From: Candidatus Nitrosopelagicus brevis
Lineage (GTDB): Archaea > Thermoproteota > Nitrososphaeria > Nitrososphaerales > Nitrosopumilaceae
DNA: 64,000 nucleotides
Direction of reading: 5' to 3'
NCBI RefSeq assembly: GCF_000812185.1
Contig: NZ_CP007026.1
Location: forward strand, 681,222 to 745,221
Shown in pieces: positions 34,379 through 42,833 of this stretch. The notes under the pieces were generated by a model. It worked only from the letters and a program-made list of their open reading frames with translations. It had not been told where the DNA came from and made no database searches. Both the position numbers and the translations under genes were made by a program. The number at the start of each line of letters is the position of its first letter. The stretch's first letter is position 1.

Positions 34379-34859
34379 GTTCTTCACGTTCCAATGCAGT
34401 AATTCCTGTTCGTGCCATTTCTTTTATACCAAATTTCTTTGCTAATTCTTCAAAGGCAGATATTTGGTGAGGAGTAGCAGTCATCTCAACAATAATTGAT
34501 TCTTTTTTTGCATCATGAGTTTTGGCAGAGTATGCACTAGCTAATTTGTTAATTTCCATGCTATCTTCTGGTTTGCTTACTTTAATCTTAAACATTACCA
34601 ACTCTCTATATACTGAATTATTAACATCTAACCTACGAACCTCAATTGTGTCAATCATTTTGTCAAGTTGTTTGACAATTTGGGTAATTTGCTTCTCATC
34701 GCCAATTGTAGTAATTGTCATTCGAGAATATTTTTTGTCTTCAGTGACACCTACAGAAATACTATCGATGTTAAAGTTACGTGATCTAAAAAGATGTGTA
34801 ACCTTAAACAAGATTCCTGGTTTATTTTCCACTTTGATTGATAAAATTGCCCAAACCAT
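34368..34859 (-). CDS. ilvN: acetolactate synthase, small (regulatory) subunit
   Basis: 163 residues: ACT domain WAILSIKVENKPGILFKVTH, FNIDSISVG and a C-terminal ALS-small domain with ELVMFKIKV. It stimulates the large subunit and binds valine. Nine bases after ilvB and overlapping leuA. Confidence 0.93.
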   Translation of the reverse strand: MVWAILSIKVENKPGILFKVTHLFRSRNFNIDSISVGVTEDKKYSRMTITTIGDEKQITQIVKQLDKMIDTIEVRRLDVNNSVYRELVMFKIKVSKPEDSMEINKLASAYSAKTHDAKKESIIVEMTATPHQISAFEELAKKFGIKEMARTGITALEREEHEH

Positions 34860-34868
34860 TTTGCATCA

Positions 34869-36560
34869 CTATGAAGGTAAGATCATGTCCTTTAATCCAG
34901 TTCCAGGTGCAACAAATGGTAAAACGTCTTCTTCAGGATCAATTGGAATATCAATTACAGTTGCAACATCACTGTTTAATCCATCTTTGATTGCCTTTTC
35001 AAGTTCATCCATAGATTGTGCACGAATTCCTTGTGCGCCATATGACTCAGCTAATTTAACATAATCAGGACATTTCTTAAGGTCGACACCAACCATTCGA
35101 CGGTCATAGAAAGTTCTCTGCCATTGTGCAACCATTCCTAAAGAATAATTATTTATCAAAAAGACAATTACAGGTAAATCTTCTAAAACTGCAGTTGCAA
35201 GTGAATGTTCTGTCATATTGAAGCTACCATCACCTGCAATGTCAACTACAGGTACATCAGGACGTGCAGTTTTTGCACCAATAGCAGCAGGAAATCCCCA
35301 ACCCATAGTACCCAAACCAGTAGAACTGAAGAAAGTACCAGGATGTATTGCATCAAAAAATAATGATGCCCACATTTGGTGTTGTCCGACTTCAGTTGTA
35401 ACGATAGATTCCTTTGGGAGTAATTCTCTTAATTTTCTAAGAATTTTAGCTGCTCCCATTTCTCCAGGATGTATTTTTAAATTTTCACGCCAGTATTGTT
35501 TTGTCTCTTTAACATGTTTTAACCAAGGATTGTCATCAGAAGCTCTAACTGCTTTATCCATCAATAATTTTCCAAATATTCTCAACGATGTACGAACATC
35601 ACCTACAACAGCTACAGATGTTGTTTGATTCTTTCCAATTTCTGCAGGATCAACATCCATATGAATAATCTTTAAGTTCTTTTCAAATTCCTCAAATGTA
35701 CCTACAGAACGGTCTGAGAATCTTGTACCAATTGCCAACACACAGTCAGCTTCGGTCATTAATTTATTGGCCTCAGCATGTCCATGCATTCCAATTGGAC
35801 CTAATGATAAAGGATGATTTTCAGGAAATGCACCTTTACCTTTGAAAGTGGTTACCACAGGAATCATTAGTAATTCAGCGATTGATTGTAATTCTGCAAA
35901 TGCAGATGAGATGATAACACCACCGCCAGCAAGAATTATTGGTTTTTTTGCAGACAATAGTAATTCCACTGCACGTCCAGTATTTTGCATGTCAGGATCA
36001 GTCCATGGATGATATCCTGGAACTCGAACTTCATCTGGGAATGGAATGTTACCTTCATTTTGTTGAACATCTTTAGGAATATCTAACAAAACAGGTCCAG
36101 GTCTTCCTGTTTCAGCAATGTAAAATCCTTGTTTAACCATAGTTGGAATTTCTTCAGGAGTTCTAGGTTGATATGAATATTTCAAAGCAGGATTTGCCAT
36201 TCCGATTATATCACTTTCTTGAAATGCGTCTTTTCCAATCATTGCAACAGGTACCTGTCCAGTAACTGCAACCATTGGTGCAGAATCTGCTTGAGCAGTT
36301 GCAATTCCAGTTAACAAATTTGTTGCACCAGGACCAGAAGTTGCAAAACATACGCCAGGTTTTCGACTAACTCTACCAAAACCATCTGCCATATGTGCAG
36401 CAGATTGTTCATGTCTTACCAAAATATGACGAATGTTACTTTTACCTAACTCGTCATACATTGGAAGGTTCGCACCTCCCGGTAAACCGAAGACCTCCTT
36501 TACTCCTTCTTTTTCCAATGCTTTCATTAGCGCAGTAGCGCCGATCATAGTTTCATTCAT
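34869..36560 (-). CDS. ilvB: acetolactate synthase, large subunit
   Basis: 563-residue ThDP enzyme that makes 2-acetolactate for valine, leucine and isoleucine. EVFGLPGGANLPMYDEL (PYR domain), the catalytic Glu in HEQSAAHMADGFGR, and the ThDP motif GDGSFNMTEHSLATAV near 430-450 are clear. A TATA-like atttaaat on the minus strand (36586-36593) sits about 25-30 bp before the start. First gene of the operon. Confidence 0.96.
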   Translation of the reverse strand: MNETMIGATALMKALEKEGVKEVFGLPGGANLPMYDELGKSNIRHILVRHEQSAAHMADGFGRVSRKPGVCFATSGPGATNLLTGIATAQADSAPMVAVTGQVPVAMIGKDAFQESDIIGMANPALKYSYQPRTPEEIPTMVKQGFYIAETGRPGPVLLDIPKDVQQNEGNIPFPDEVRVPGYHPWTDPDMQNTGRAVELLLSAKKPIILAGGGVIISSAFAELQSIAELLMIPVVTTFKGKGAFPENHPLSLGPIGMHGHAEANKLMTEADCVLAIGTRFSDRSVGTFEEFEKNLKIIHMDVDPAEIGKNQTTSVAVVGDVRTSLRIFGKLLMDKAVRASDDNPWLKHVKETKQYWRENLKIHPGEMGAAKILRKLRELLPKESIVTTEVGQHQMWASLFFDAIHPGTFFSSTGLGTMGWGFPAAIGAKTARPDVPVVDIAGDGSFNMTEHSLATAVLEDLPVIVFLINNYSLGMVAQWQRTFYDRRMVGVDLKKCPDYVKLAESYGAQGIRAQSMDELEKAIKDGLNSDVATVIDIPIDPEEDVLPFVAPGTGLKDMILPS

Positions 36561-36733
36561 TTTATTATTATCATCAATATTCCTAATTTAAATCGGTAAA
36601 TTGGCTGTTGTTTACAGCAGCAGGTCAACTAGCAGTGACATACCAAAAGTGCTAATTGTTGCTTCATGTTTCAATGTAAACTCAAAAACAGGGGATGCAC
36701 CTATAAAGATTCCTTTTTGAGAAATTATGTAAT
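36561..36733. promoter_or_regulatory. divergent intergenic region of ilvB and the SnoaL-like gene
   Basis: 173 bp. Holds the ilvB TATA box (36586-36593, minus) and a cctataaag box (36700-36708, plus) about 28 bp before the ATG at 36734. A short stem gctgt-ttgtt-type hairpin (gctgttgtttacagc) occurs near 36604-36618. No gene-sized frame. Confidence 0.45.
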
Positions 36734-37138
36734 ATGTCTGACCAAGAAGAAATTATAAAAATTATAGAAACATTTTTTGAAATTGGAAAATCAAAGAAAT
36801 TAGAAATTTTAAAAGATATTCAAATTAATGATTCTGCATTTTCTAGTTTTAGTGATGTTCCACCATATGATCTAAAAGATTACGCCACTACAATTGCATT
36901 AGAAGAATTACGATTTGTTAGTATTTCAGATTATGATTACAAAATAAATAATGTGAAAGTAAGTATTTTTGGTGAAACTGCAGTAGTAGCTCTAGAATTA
37001 GTTCAAAAAGGAATGCTTGTAGACAATAAAGCCTTCACAGGTGAGCATATCACAATTGGAGGAAGAGCAACATTTGTGTTGATAAGACAACCTACGTGGA
37101 AAATTATCCACATTCATTTATCTAAATCAGAAAACTAA
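36734..37138 (+). CDS. SnoaL/NTF2-like protein
   Basis: 134 residues with the cone-shaped NTF2 pattern: MSDQEEIIKIIETFFEIGK, a beta core with VKVSIFGETAVVALELV, and TIGGRATFVLIRQPTWKIIH, a typical closing strand. Family members are ketosteroid isomerase-like enzymes or ligand carriers. Substrate unknown. Overlaps the aldolase gene's stop by 4 bp. Confidence 0.7.
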   Translation: MSDQEEIIKIIETFFEIGKSKKLEILKDIQINDSAFSSFSDVPPYDLKDYATTIALEELRFVSISDYDYKINNVKVSIFGETAVVALELVQKGMLVDNKAFTGEHITIGGRATFVLIRQPTWKIIHIHLSKSEN

Positions 37139-38058
37139 TTACGTTTTTTTGAGTTTTTATTAAAATTCTTTTTAGGTTTGTTATTTTGATTTTGGTTAGA
37201 TTTGTTTTTAGGTTTGTTATTTTGATTTTGGTTAGATTTGTTTTTAGGTTTGTTATTTTGATTTGGGTTAGGTTTACCAGATAATTGCTTATACAAAGTG
37301 AATGCTTGTTCGGCATTATTACTTCCATGCACAATTGAATGAACAGCTTTAATCATTGCAACAGGATTATCAGATTGCCAAATGTTACGTCCCATATCTA
37401 CACCAACGGCTCCAGCCTTTAGTGCATCATATGTTAATTTCAAAGCGTCTTTTTCAGGAATTTTTTTACCACCTGCAATAATTATTGGTACAGGGCAAGA
37501 TTTTACAACTTTTTCAAAGTTTTCGCAAAAGTATGTCTTTACAATATGTGCACCTTGTTCAGCTGCAGTTCTACATGCAAGAGATAGATAACGAGCATCT
37601 TTTGTTCCAATTTCTTTTCCAACTGCAGTGACAGCTAATACAGGAATTCCATATTCTTCAGCTTCGTTTACAAGTTTTCCAAGGTTTACAATGGTTTGAT
37701 ATTCATATTTTGAACCAACAAAAACTGACATTGCAACTGCAGACACATTTAATCTGATTGCATCTTTGATGCTAACTGTGATATCTTCTTGAGATAGATC
37801 CTCACCAATTATGCTAGTTCCACCAGAAACACGTAATACAACTGGTACAGGGTAATCAGGATTAACAGAAGTTCTTAATGCTCCACGCGTAATCATTAAA
37901 GAATCACAATGTTTTGCCAATGGAGCAATTGTTTTTTTCAAATCTTCTAGTTTTTCAGTAGGACCTAGGAAGTAACCATGGTCAACTGCAAGCATTAATG
38001 CCCTATTATCAGCAGGCGAGATGATTTTTGCAAGTCTATTTTTTAATCCCCAGTCCAT
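37135..38058 (-). CDS. LsrF/DhnA-type class I aldolase with repeat tail
   Basis: About 307 residues from ATG 38058 (MDWGLKNRLAKI). Closely resembles LsrF: RALMLAVDHGYFLGPTEKLE, KTYFCENFEKVVKSCPVPII, IIAGGKKIPEKDAL and GVDMGRNIWQSDNPVAM match that family and include the Schiff-base Lys region. The LsrF substrate in E. coli is a phosphorylated AI-2 product; no lsr operon is present, so the substrate here is probably another phosphosugar. The C-terminus carries a 12-residue repeat (NQNNKPKNKSNQ) about three times. The adjacent upstream gene is a zinc alcohol dehydrogenase. Confidence 0.85.
   Translation of the reverse strand: MDWGLKNRLAKIISPADNRALMLAVDHGYFLGPTEKLEDLKKTIAPLAKHCDSLMITRGALRTSVNPDYPVPVVLRVSGGTSIIGEDLSQEDITVSIKDAIRLNVSAVAMSVFVGSKYEYQTIVNLGKLVNEAEEYGIPVLAVTAVGKEIGTKDARYLSLACRTAAEQGAHIVKTYFCENFEKVVKSCPVPIIIAGGKKIPEKDALKLTYDALKAGAVGVDMGRNIWQSDNPVAMIKAVHSIVHGSNNAEQAFTLYKQLSGKPNPNQNNKPKNKSNQNQNNKPKNKSNQNQNNKPKKNFNKNSKKRN
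37170..37270 (-). repeat. 36-bp in-frame tandem repeat
   Basis: About 2.7 copies of a 36-bp unit (beginning ttaggtttgttattttga) in the 3' end of the aldolase gene, nearly identical in the first two copies. It encodes NQNNKPKNKSNQ, a basic low-complexity tail. Period is a multiple of three, so copy-number change keeps the frame. Confidence 0.85.
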
Positions 38059-38101
38059 TTTCTTATTTTTTTGAAAAAAAATTACCTTTCTTAAGCCTTT
38101 G

Positions 38102-39130
38102 CTAATTTTCAATAATTATCTTCATGGCGCTGTCACCGGTTTTAGCATGCTCAAATGCCTTTTGTGAGTCATCAAGTGAATATTTGTGTGTGACAAGTGA
38201 TTTTACATCTACATTTCCAGAGGAAATTAATTCTAATGCTTTTTTTGTATCCATGTCCGATGCAGCATATGTAGTGACAATGCTAATTTCTTTAGAATAA
38301 ACCACGCTCATGTCAATTTCAGTTGTTGCACCTTTACTAGGTACACCAAACATTACAACAGTTCCACCTTTTCTTACAAGTTTTATTGCATCTTGAAAAG
38401 CATGTAAGCTACTTGTAGCTACAATTGCAACATCAACTCCAATAGTAGTATCATCAGTAACTTTTTGTACTAAATTTGGATCGTCAGAACGGATAGTTAT
38501 AACATCGAATTTTTTTACAAAATCTAATCTGAAATCATTTAAATCCATACAAAATATTTTTGAGAATCCAAAATATTTTGCGAGTAAAACATGCATCATA
38601 CCAGTTGGGCCAACACCTAAAATTGCAACAGTATCATTTTTCTGATATTTGAATTTAGACCATGCGCGTACACAACATGCAAGAGGTTCAATTAGCGCAG
38701 CTTCTTGATATGAAACATTATCAGGTAGTTTTAGAACACCGCCATGAAGTACATTCCATTCAGGTACAACATAATTGTCAGCTAATCCACAAGGATTGAG
38801 ATTTGATTGGTAGTATTGTTTACACATAGTTTCATTTCCATGACTACATTCATGGCAATCCTTTGAGTAACATGCCACATGATGATGTGTAAATACACGG
38901 TCGCCTATTTTAAAATCAGAAATTGCATCGCCTATTTTTATTACTTCTCCTGCAGGTTCATGCCCTAATCGCATAGAAGGCTGACCATATTTACCAAATA
39001 CCTTTTCAACATCAGAACCACAAATTCCACAAGATTGCATTTTGATGAGTAATTCATTTGGGGCAACATCAGATATAGTAAAATTTTCTATCTCGACTTT
39101 TGAATTTCCTTTTACAACAGCTGCTTTCAT
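38102..39130 (-). CDS. zinc-dependent alcohol dehydrogenase
   Basis: 342-residue medium-chain dehydrogenase. Catalytic zinc Cys in QSCGICGSDVEKV and the GHEPAG His-Glu; structural zinc cysteines in CYSKDCHECSHGNETMC; NAD-binding AILGVGPTGMMHVLLAK. The group includes sorbitol- and threonine-type enzymes. Divided by 43 bp from the LsrF-like aldolase and on the same strand, so they may serve one phosphosugar or polyol route; this is inference. Confidence 0.85.
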   Translation of the reverse strand: MKAAVVKGNSKVEIENFTISDVAPNELLIKMQSCGICGSDVEKVFGKYGQPSMRLGHEPAGEVIKIGDAISDFKIGDRVFTHHHVACYSKDCHECSHGNETMCKQYYQSNLNPCGLADNYVVPEWNVLHGGVLKLPDNVSYQEAALIEPLACCVRAWSKFKYQKNDTVAILGVGPTGMMHVLLAKYFGFSKIFCMDLNDFRLDFVKKFDVITIRSDDPNLVQKVTDDTTIGVDVAIVATSSLHAFQDAIKLVRKGGTVVMFGVPSKGATTEIDMSVVYSKEISIVTTYAASDMDTKKALELISSGNVDVKSLVTHKYSLDDSQKAFEHAKTGDSAMKIIIEN

Positions 39131-39155
39131 GATTGATAATGATTTTATTGTATAT

Positions 39156-39452
39156 TTATACGCCTAGGATTTTTTTGAGCATAACTCTGTAATCTACCTC
39201 AGATTTTTCACTTCCCGATGCAGGAAGAGCAAATACAAGAGGAGTAGATTTTTCTGCGCGTAGTTTTGTTAATTTATCATTAATTTGTTCAGTTAAATCA
39301 TCACTTACAAGAACTAGACCTACTTCAGAATCATCATATAGTTTTTTGATTTCTTCAAAAGCATTATCAGATGAATCGACAATTTTTCCTTGAACGCCGG
39401 CAAGTTGGAAACTTGTGACAAATACACGACTTCCAACAGTTACTACCTTCAT
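39156..39452 (-). CDS. atpF: A-type ATP synthase subunit F
   Basis: 98 residues: MKVVTVGSRVFVTSFQLAGVQ and LGLVLVSDDLTEQINDKL match the archaeal AtpF/V-ATPase F central-stalk subunit. It rotates with subunit D. No other subunits are nearby, so the gene is separated from the usual atp cluster. Functional assignment is by sequence pattern. Confidence 0.78.
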   Translation of the reverse strand: MKVVTVGSRVFVTSFQLAGVQGKIVDSSDNAFEEIKKLYDDSEVGLVLVSDDLTEQINDKLTKLRAEKSTPLVFALPASGSEKSEVDYRVMLKKILGV

Positions 39453-39527
39453 TAAATCTGATTTTTAAGACATGCAATTTAACCGTTTCAAACAATAAAT
39501 TCAAACATTACTAATTCAAGTAAGAAT

Positions 39528-39722
39528 ATGGATAATCCGGAAGAGATCGACTCAGTATACTGGGATGAAGAGAGTAAATCATGGAAAACAAAACTGGTCA
39601 AAGTAGAAGAATATCATGGATTTACAGAATGTAGGTATTGCCAGAGACCAATGTCACATAACATAAAGACAGAAGGAGAATTCAAAGTTGTTTATGTTAA
39701 ATGTGGATGTTCTAGAAGCTAG
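39528..39722 (+). CDS. small zinc-ribbon-like hypothetical protein
   Basis: 64 residues with C-x2-C in FTECRYCQRP and C-x-C in VKCGCSRS, a possible one-metal ribbon; acidic N-terminus MDNPEEIDSVYWDEE. Stop overlaps the following minus-strand gene by 4 bp. Function unknown. Confidence 0.6.
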   Translation: MDNPEEIDSVYWDEESKSWKTKLVKVEEYHGFTECRYCQRPMSHNIKTEGEFKVVYVKCGCSRS

Positions 39723-40279
39723 CTGCAATTTTTAATGCAAATGAATGCAATTTCTTGTGTTCCGTCCATACCATGTCTATTTGGAACAATACCAACACGA
39801 TACTGCATTTCTTCATCATATTCAATATCAAATTGTGTTGTCATGGTAACTGCTTTTTGAGGTTCAAGATCTATCAAAGATAATTCATTATCACCATAAC
39901 CAACAAAAATTGGACTGAATCGTTTGTTTGAGCCATCATAAAGGTGCAATTGACCTCCAGTAAATCTCACAATATCATTACCTTTGTTTTCAGCAGTAAC
40001 TTGTATTTGGAAATATGTGTGAGTAGGTTTTTCATTAGATGCTTCTATCAACCCTCTATCAATTTCAGCTTTTTCAGCTAGTTTGAATTCTTTAGTTTTT
40101 TGGAGAAAATCAAAGTTTGTAACATATTGCACATCAAACATCACATCACCTACTTGAACAGGTTCACCAAAGGAAGAGACCTTGACGTCTGTCAGAACTT
40201 CATCAGAGTAAAAGAAGAAAGAAACAGCTAATACTGCAAAGATTGCGCCAATGACAATAATTCCACCTACTCTAACCAA
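39719..40279 (-). CDS. membrane-anchored beta-sandwich protein (DUF4352-like)
   Basis: 186 residues. N-terminal anchor at about 5-25 (GGIIVIGAIFAVLAVSFFFY). The outer domain has alternating strands with YFQIQVTAENKGNDIVRFTG and FSPIFVGYGDNELSLIDLEP, similar to DUF4352/telokin-like folds. Two Cys at the C-terminus (FICIKNC). It neighbours the cupredoxin gene on the same strand, so may also act at the outer face. Confidence 0.6.
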   Translation of the reverse strand: MVRVGGIIVIGAIFAVLAVSFFFYSDEVLTDVKVSSFGEPVQVGDVMFDVQYVTNFDFLQKTKEFKLAEKAEIDRGLIEASNEKPTHTYFQIQVTAENKGNDIVRFTGGQLHLYDGSNKRFSPIFVGYGDNELSLIDLEPQKAVTMTTQFDIEYDEEMQYRVGIVPNRHGMDGTQEIAFICIKNCS

Positions 40280-40328
40280 TTTAATTTTGTTTCAGATTAT
40301 TCGAGTATAACTGTTTAATTTTATACAA

Positions 40329-41357
40329 TTATTCAACAATAATTGTGCCTTCCATCCATGGATGAACCATGCAGAAGTATGTGTAAGTTCCTGCGTCAGC
40401 TAATGTAACATCAAAGCTTGCGTTCATCATGATTAATGAAGTATCAAATACTCCGTCAGGACCGTTTGCTGCACTACCACTTGTTGATGTGTGTGGAGCA
40501 GTATCAGTATTTGTGAAAGTTACAGTTCCACCTGCAGAAATTGTTGCAGTGGATGGAGTATAGCATTCAGTAGTTTCACATCCTGGTGCACCAGAACCTG
40601 CTACAGGTTCAACAGTGACAGCCATTGGTGCTTTAGCGGCGGCTGCTGCGGCTGCTGCTGCTTTTTCAGCGGCTGCTTTGTCTGCTGCTGCTTTTTCAGC
40701 GGCTGCTTTTTCAGCGGCTGCTTTTTCAGCGGCTGCTTTGTCTGCTGCGGCTGCTGCTGCTTTGTCTGCTGCTGCTTTTTCAGCGGCTGCTTTGTCTGCT
40801 GCCATCATGGCTTCATGTTCTTTTGAATCTTCAGAGTGACCCATAGAACTCATATCGTGTCCGCCAGATTTGTAGCCTTCACCGTAAATCATAATTTTTT
40901 GAGAGTTTGCCATAAAGTCAATTGTTAATCTTTTTCCTACTTGAGTGAATTCAACTTCTTCACCATCAATTGTTACAAAATATGTTCCATCATCAAATGG
41001 TTTTACTGAGTTATTGTTTACTGTAATTGTAATTTGTCCATCTAATCTTGAATCCATTTCAATTTTTACTGCATTGTGATGTTCATCTTGAGAAATAGAA
41101 TCAACTATACCACCACGAATTGTATATTTCAAATTATCACTAGATGATGTTTGTGGAGCGGCTTGAGGTGTAGGGGTTTGTACAGGTGCTGCTGCCGGAG
41201 CTGGTGGTGGGGAATATGTTTGAGTTGGAGCAGCCATACTTGGTGTTGCAGGTGTTGTATCAACTTGCAATAGACCACCCATTATAGCAATCATTGCAGC
41301 TGCAAAGGCTATTGAGAAAATCACACCGAATTTATCTGCTGATGTCATATCAGCCAT
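40329..41357 (-). CDS. membrane-anchored plastocyanin-like cupredoxin
   Basis: 342 residues: N-terminal membrane anchor (about 10-30), Pro/Ala linker, a first beta domain (75-155), a His/Met-rich stretch HDMSSMGHSEDSKEHE, an Ala-Glu-Lys repeat helix (AAEKA/AADKA, about 185-245), and a C-terminal type 1 copper domain with His in TAPHTSTSG and the Cys/His/Met ligands in YFCMVHPWMEG. Blue-copper electron carriers of this kind are abundant in ammonia-oxidising archaea and replace cytochrome c. Probably pseudoperiplasmic. The coiled repeat may be a spacer. Confidence 0.9.
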   Translation of the reverse strand: MADMTSADKFGVIFSIAFAAAMIAIMGGLLQVDTTPATPSMAAPTQTYSPPPAPAAAPVQTPTPQAAPQTSSSDNLKYTIRGGIVDSISQDEHHNAVKIEMDSRLDGQITITVNNNSVKPFDDGTYFVTIDGEEVEFTQVGKRLTIDFMANSQKIMIYGEGYKSGGHDMSSMGHSEDSKEHEAMMAADKAAAEKAAADKAAAAAADKAAAEKAAAEKAAAEKAAADKAAAEKAAAAAAAAAKAPMAVTVEPVAGSGAPGCETTECYTPSTATISAGGTVTFTNTDTAPHTSTSGSAANGPDGVFDTSLIMMNASFDVTLADAGTYTYFCMVHPWMEGTIIVE

Positions 41358-41430
41358 TTTTTTAGGTATTTTAAATATCTAATGCTTTGATCCGATCTAG
41401 ATTTATTTGCGGAATTTACTGAATCAGGGT

Positions 41431-41733
41431 ATGGCAGACGTAGATTCAAGTAAAAAGTTCTATCTCTTTCTTCATGGAAGAATGGACTTACATGAAAAAA
41501 TGTTGAATTCATTAGCAAGTAATGGATTTCAAAAAGAAAATGCAGTCATGGGCAATCCAAAACAAGCAGGACAAGTCGGAGACTACATGGTACAATTATG
41601 GCCACCAGGACCAAACCCAGAAAATATCAAAGTTCAGACAATCACAGCAGTTGAAGAATGTGAACCTGAAGGAATGATTGGTGTTTGGAAAGGTGTTTCA
41701 AAAGAGGATCTTTTTGAAATTAAGCTAGAATAG
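41431..41733 (+). CDS. hypothetical protein
   Basis: 100 residues from ATG 41431 (a TTG at 41407 is upstream). A gatttattt box near 41399-41407 lies about 28 bp before the ATG, so a leaderless start is likely. FYLFLHGRMDLHEKMLNSL, then VQLWPPGPNPENIKVQ. A compact soluble domain; no family recognised. Confidence 0.6.
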   Translation: MADVDSSKKFYLFLHGRMDLHEKMLNSLASNGFQKENAVMGNPKQAGQVGDYMVQLWPPGPNPENIKVQTITAVEECEPEGMIGVWKGVSKEDLFEIKLE

Positions 41734-41734
41734 A

Positions 41735-42037
41735 TTACAAATCGCTAACAATTCCAGAAATGAATGATTCGTATTCATCATCCATGAATTCGATAATTTC
41801 AAATTTATTTTCTTTTTTTGCTTTTAAAATTGAATCCAAATGATAACAAGGACTTTTATTTTTTATCATGCCAAAGTAATAGCCTGAACAAGAACAAAAT
41901 TTTGAATCAGGATCAATCCAATGTTCTTTTGCTTTGCCAACAATAGTCCAAATTTCTCTTTTACTTGGATTAAACCGATGTAACTTTACACGTCTTTGGT
42001 CTACAACGGAGTTAATTTTTTCTTGTTTTGTAGACAT
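41735..42037 (-). CDS. SWIM-type zinc-finger protein
   Basis: 100 residues. WIDPDSKFCSCSGYYFGMI, then SPCYHL: C-x-C, 14 or so residues, C-x-H, which is the SWIM zinc-binding signature. Family members bind nucleic acid or proteins in recombination factors such as the Sws1 group. Overlap-free but 1 bp from the convergent gene. Exact role unknown. Confidence 0.7.
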   Translation of the reverse strand: MSTKQEKINSVVDQRRVKLHRFNPSKREIWTIVGKAKEHWIDPDSKFCSCSGYYFGMIKNKSPCYHLDSILKAKKENKFEIIEFMDDEYESFISGIVSDL

Positions 42038-42067
42038 AAGGAATTAATCTAAGACAAGCGTATAATC

Positions 42068-42820
42068 TTGGTGGTAACTACAAGAATAATTGATTCAGAA
42101 CCTGCATTAATTGTAGAAGAAGAGAGAAAAAATCTGGTTATATCTGATCTCCATATTGGATTTGAGCATAAATTTTCATCAAATAAAAATACAATTGAAA
42201 ATAATTCTTCAATAAAGGATATTATTTCTAATATTAAAAAAATTATAAAAAAAGAAAATCCAGATACATTAATTCTTTTAGGAGATGTGAAATCAAGTAT
42301 TCAAAATATAACAAAAACAGAATGGAATGATGTACCATATTTTTTTGAAGAGATTAAAAATTCATTGGACATTATATTAATTCCAGGAAATCATGATTCA
42401 AACATTGATAGATTAATTCCAAACGATGTTACATTAATTGGTTCTAAAGGAATGATTATTGATGATATTCTTTTAACACACGGTCATACAATGCCATCAA
42501 AAAATTATTCTAATGTAAATAACATCATCATGGGACATATACATCCAGTTTATTTTGATCAAAACTCATTACTCAATGGAGAAAGAATTTGGATTTCAAT
42601 TAAAACAGATAAATCAAAAATTTTCCCATCAACAAAAGGAAATCTAAACATAACAATCATTCCTTCATTTAATCCGTATTTTTACGCAACTGAAAAGAGA
42701 TACTATAAAAAATCAATTTCGCCAATAGTAGAGAAAATCAAAGATTCAACAATGGCAAAAATTTTGACATTGGATGGGACAATAATTGGAAATGAATCAA
42801 TAATCAACCAAGTTTTATGA
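42068..42820 (+). CDS. calcineurin-like metallophosphoesterase
   Basis: 250 residues. Metal motifs: ISDLHIGFEH, LLGDVKSSI, IPGNHDSNID, LTHGHTMPS and IMGHIHPVYF. It hydrolyses a phosphoester in a two-metal site. The archaeal group (TIGR00024-like) has unknown substrate and lacks the Mre11 cap. The start is TTG 42068 or GTG 42071; an aattaatct element about 25 bp upstream suits the latter. Confidence 0.88.
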   Translation: MVVTTRIIDSEPALIVEEERKNLVISDLHIGFEHKFSSNKNTIENNSSIKDIISNIKKIIKKENPDTLILLGDVKSSIQNITKTEWNDVPYFFEEIKNSLDIILIPGNHDSNIDRLIPNDVTLIGSKGMIIDDILLTHGHTMPSKNYSNVNNIIMGHIHPVYFDQNSLLNGERIWISIKTDKSKIFPSTKGNLNITIIPSFNPYFYATEKRYYKKSISPIVEKIKDSTMAKILTLDGTIIGNESIINQVL

Positions 42821-42833
42821 GTAAAGTATGAAA

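Noticed and set aside
36604-36618. Hairpin gctgt...acagc as an attenuator of ilvB
   Set aside because: It lies upstream of the ilvB TATA box, so it is not in the transcript; the five-bp stem is weak.
37170-37270. CRISPR-like repeats
   Set aside because: The units are directly adjacent with no spacers, lie in frame in the aldolase gene and no cas gene is near.
40491-40839. Long alanine- or cysteine-rich frames on the plus strand
   Set aside because: They mirror the GC-rich AAEKA repeat of the cupredoxin gene on the other strand; no promoter or ribosome-binding site.
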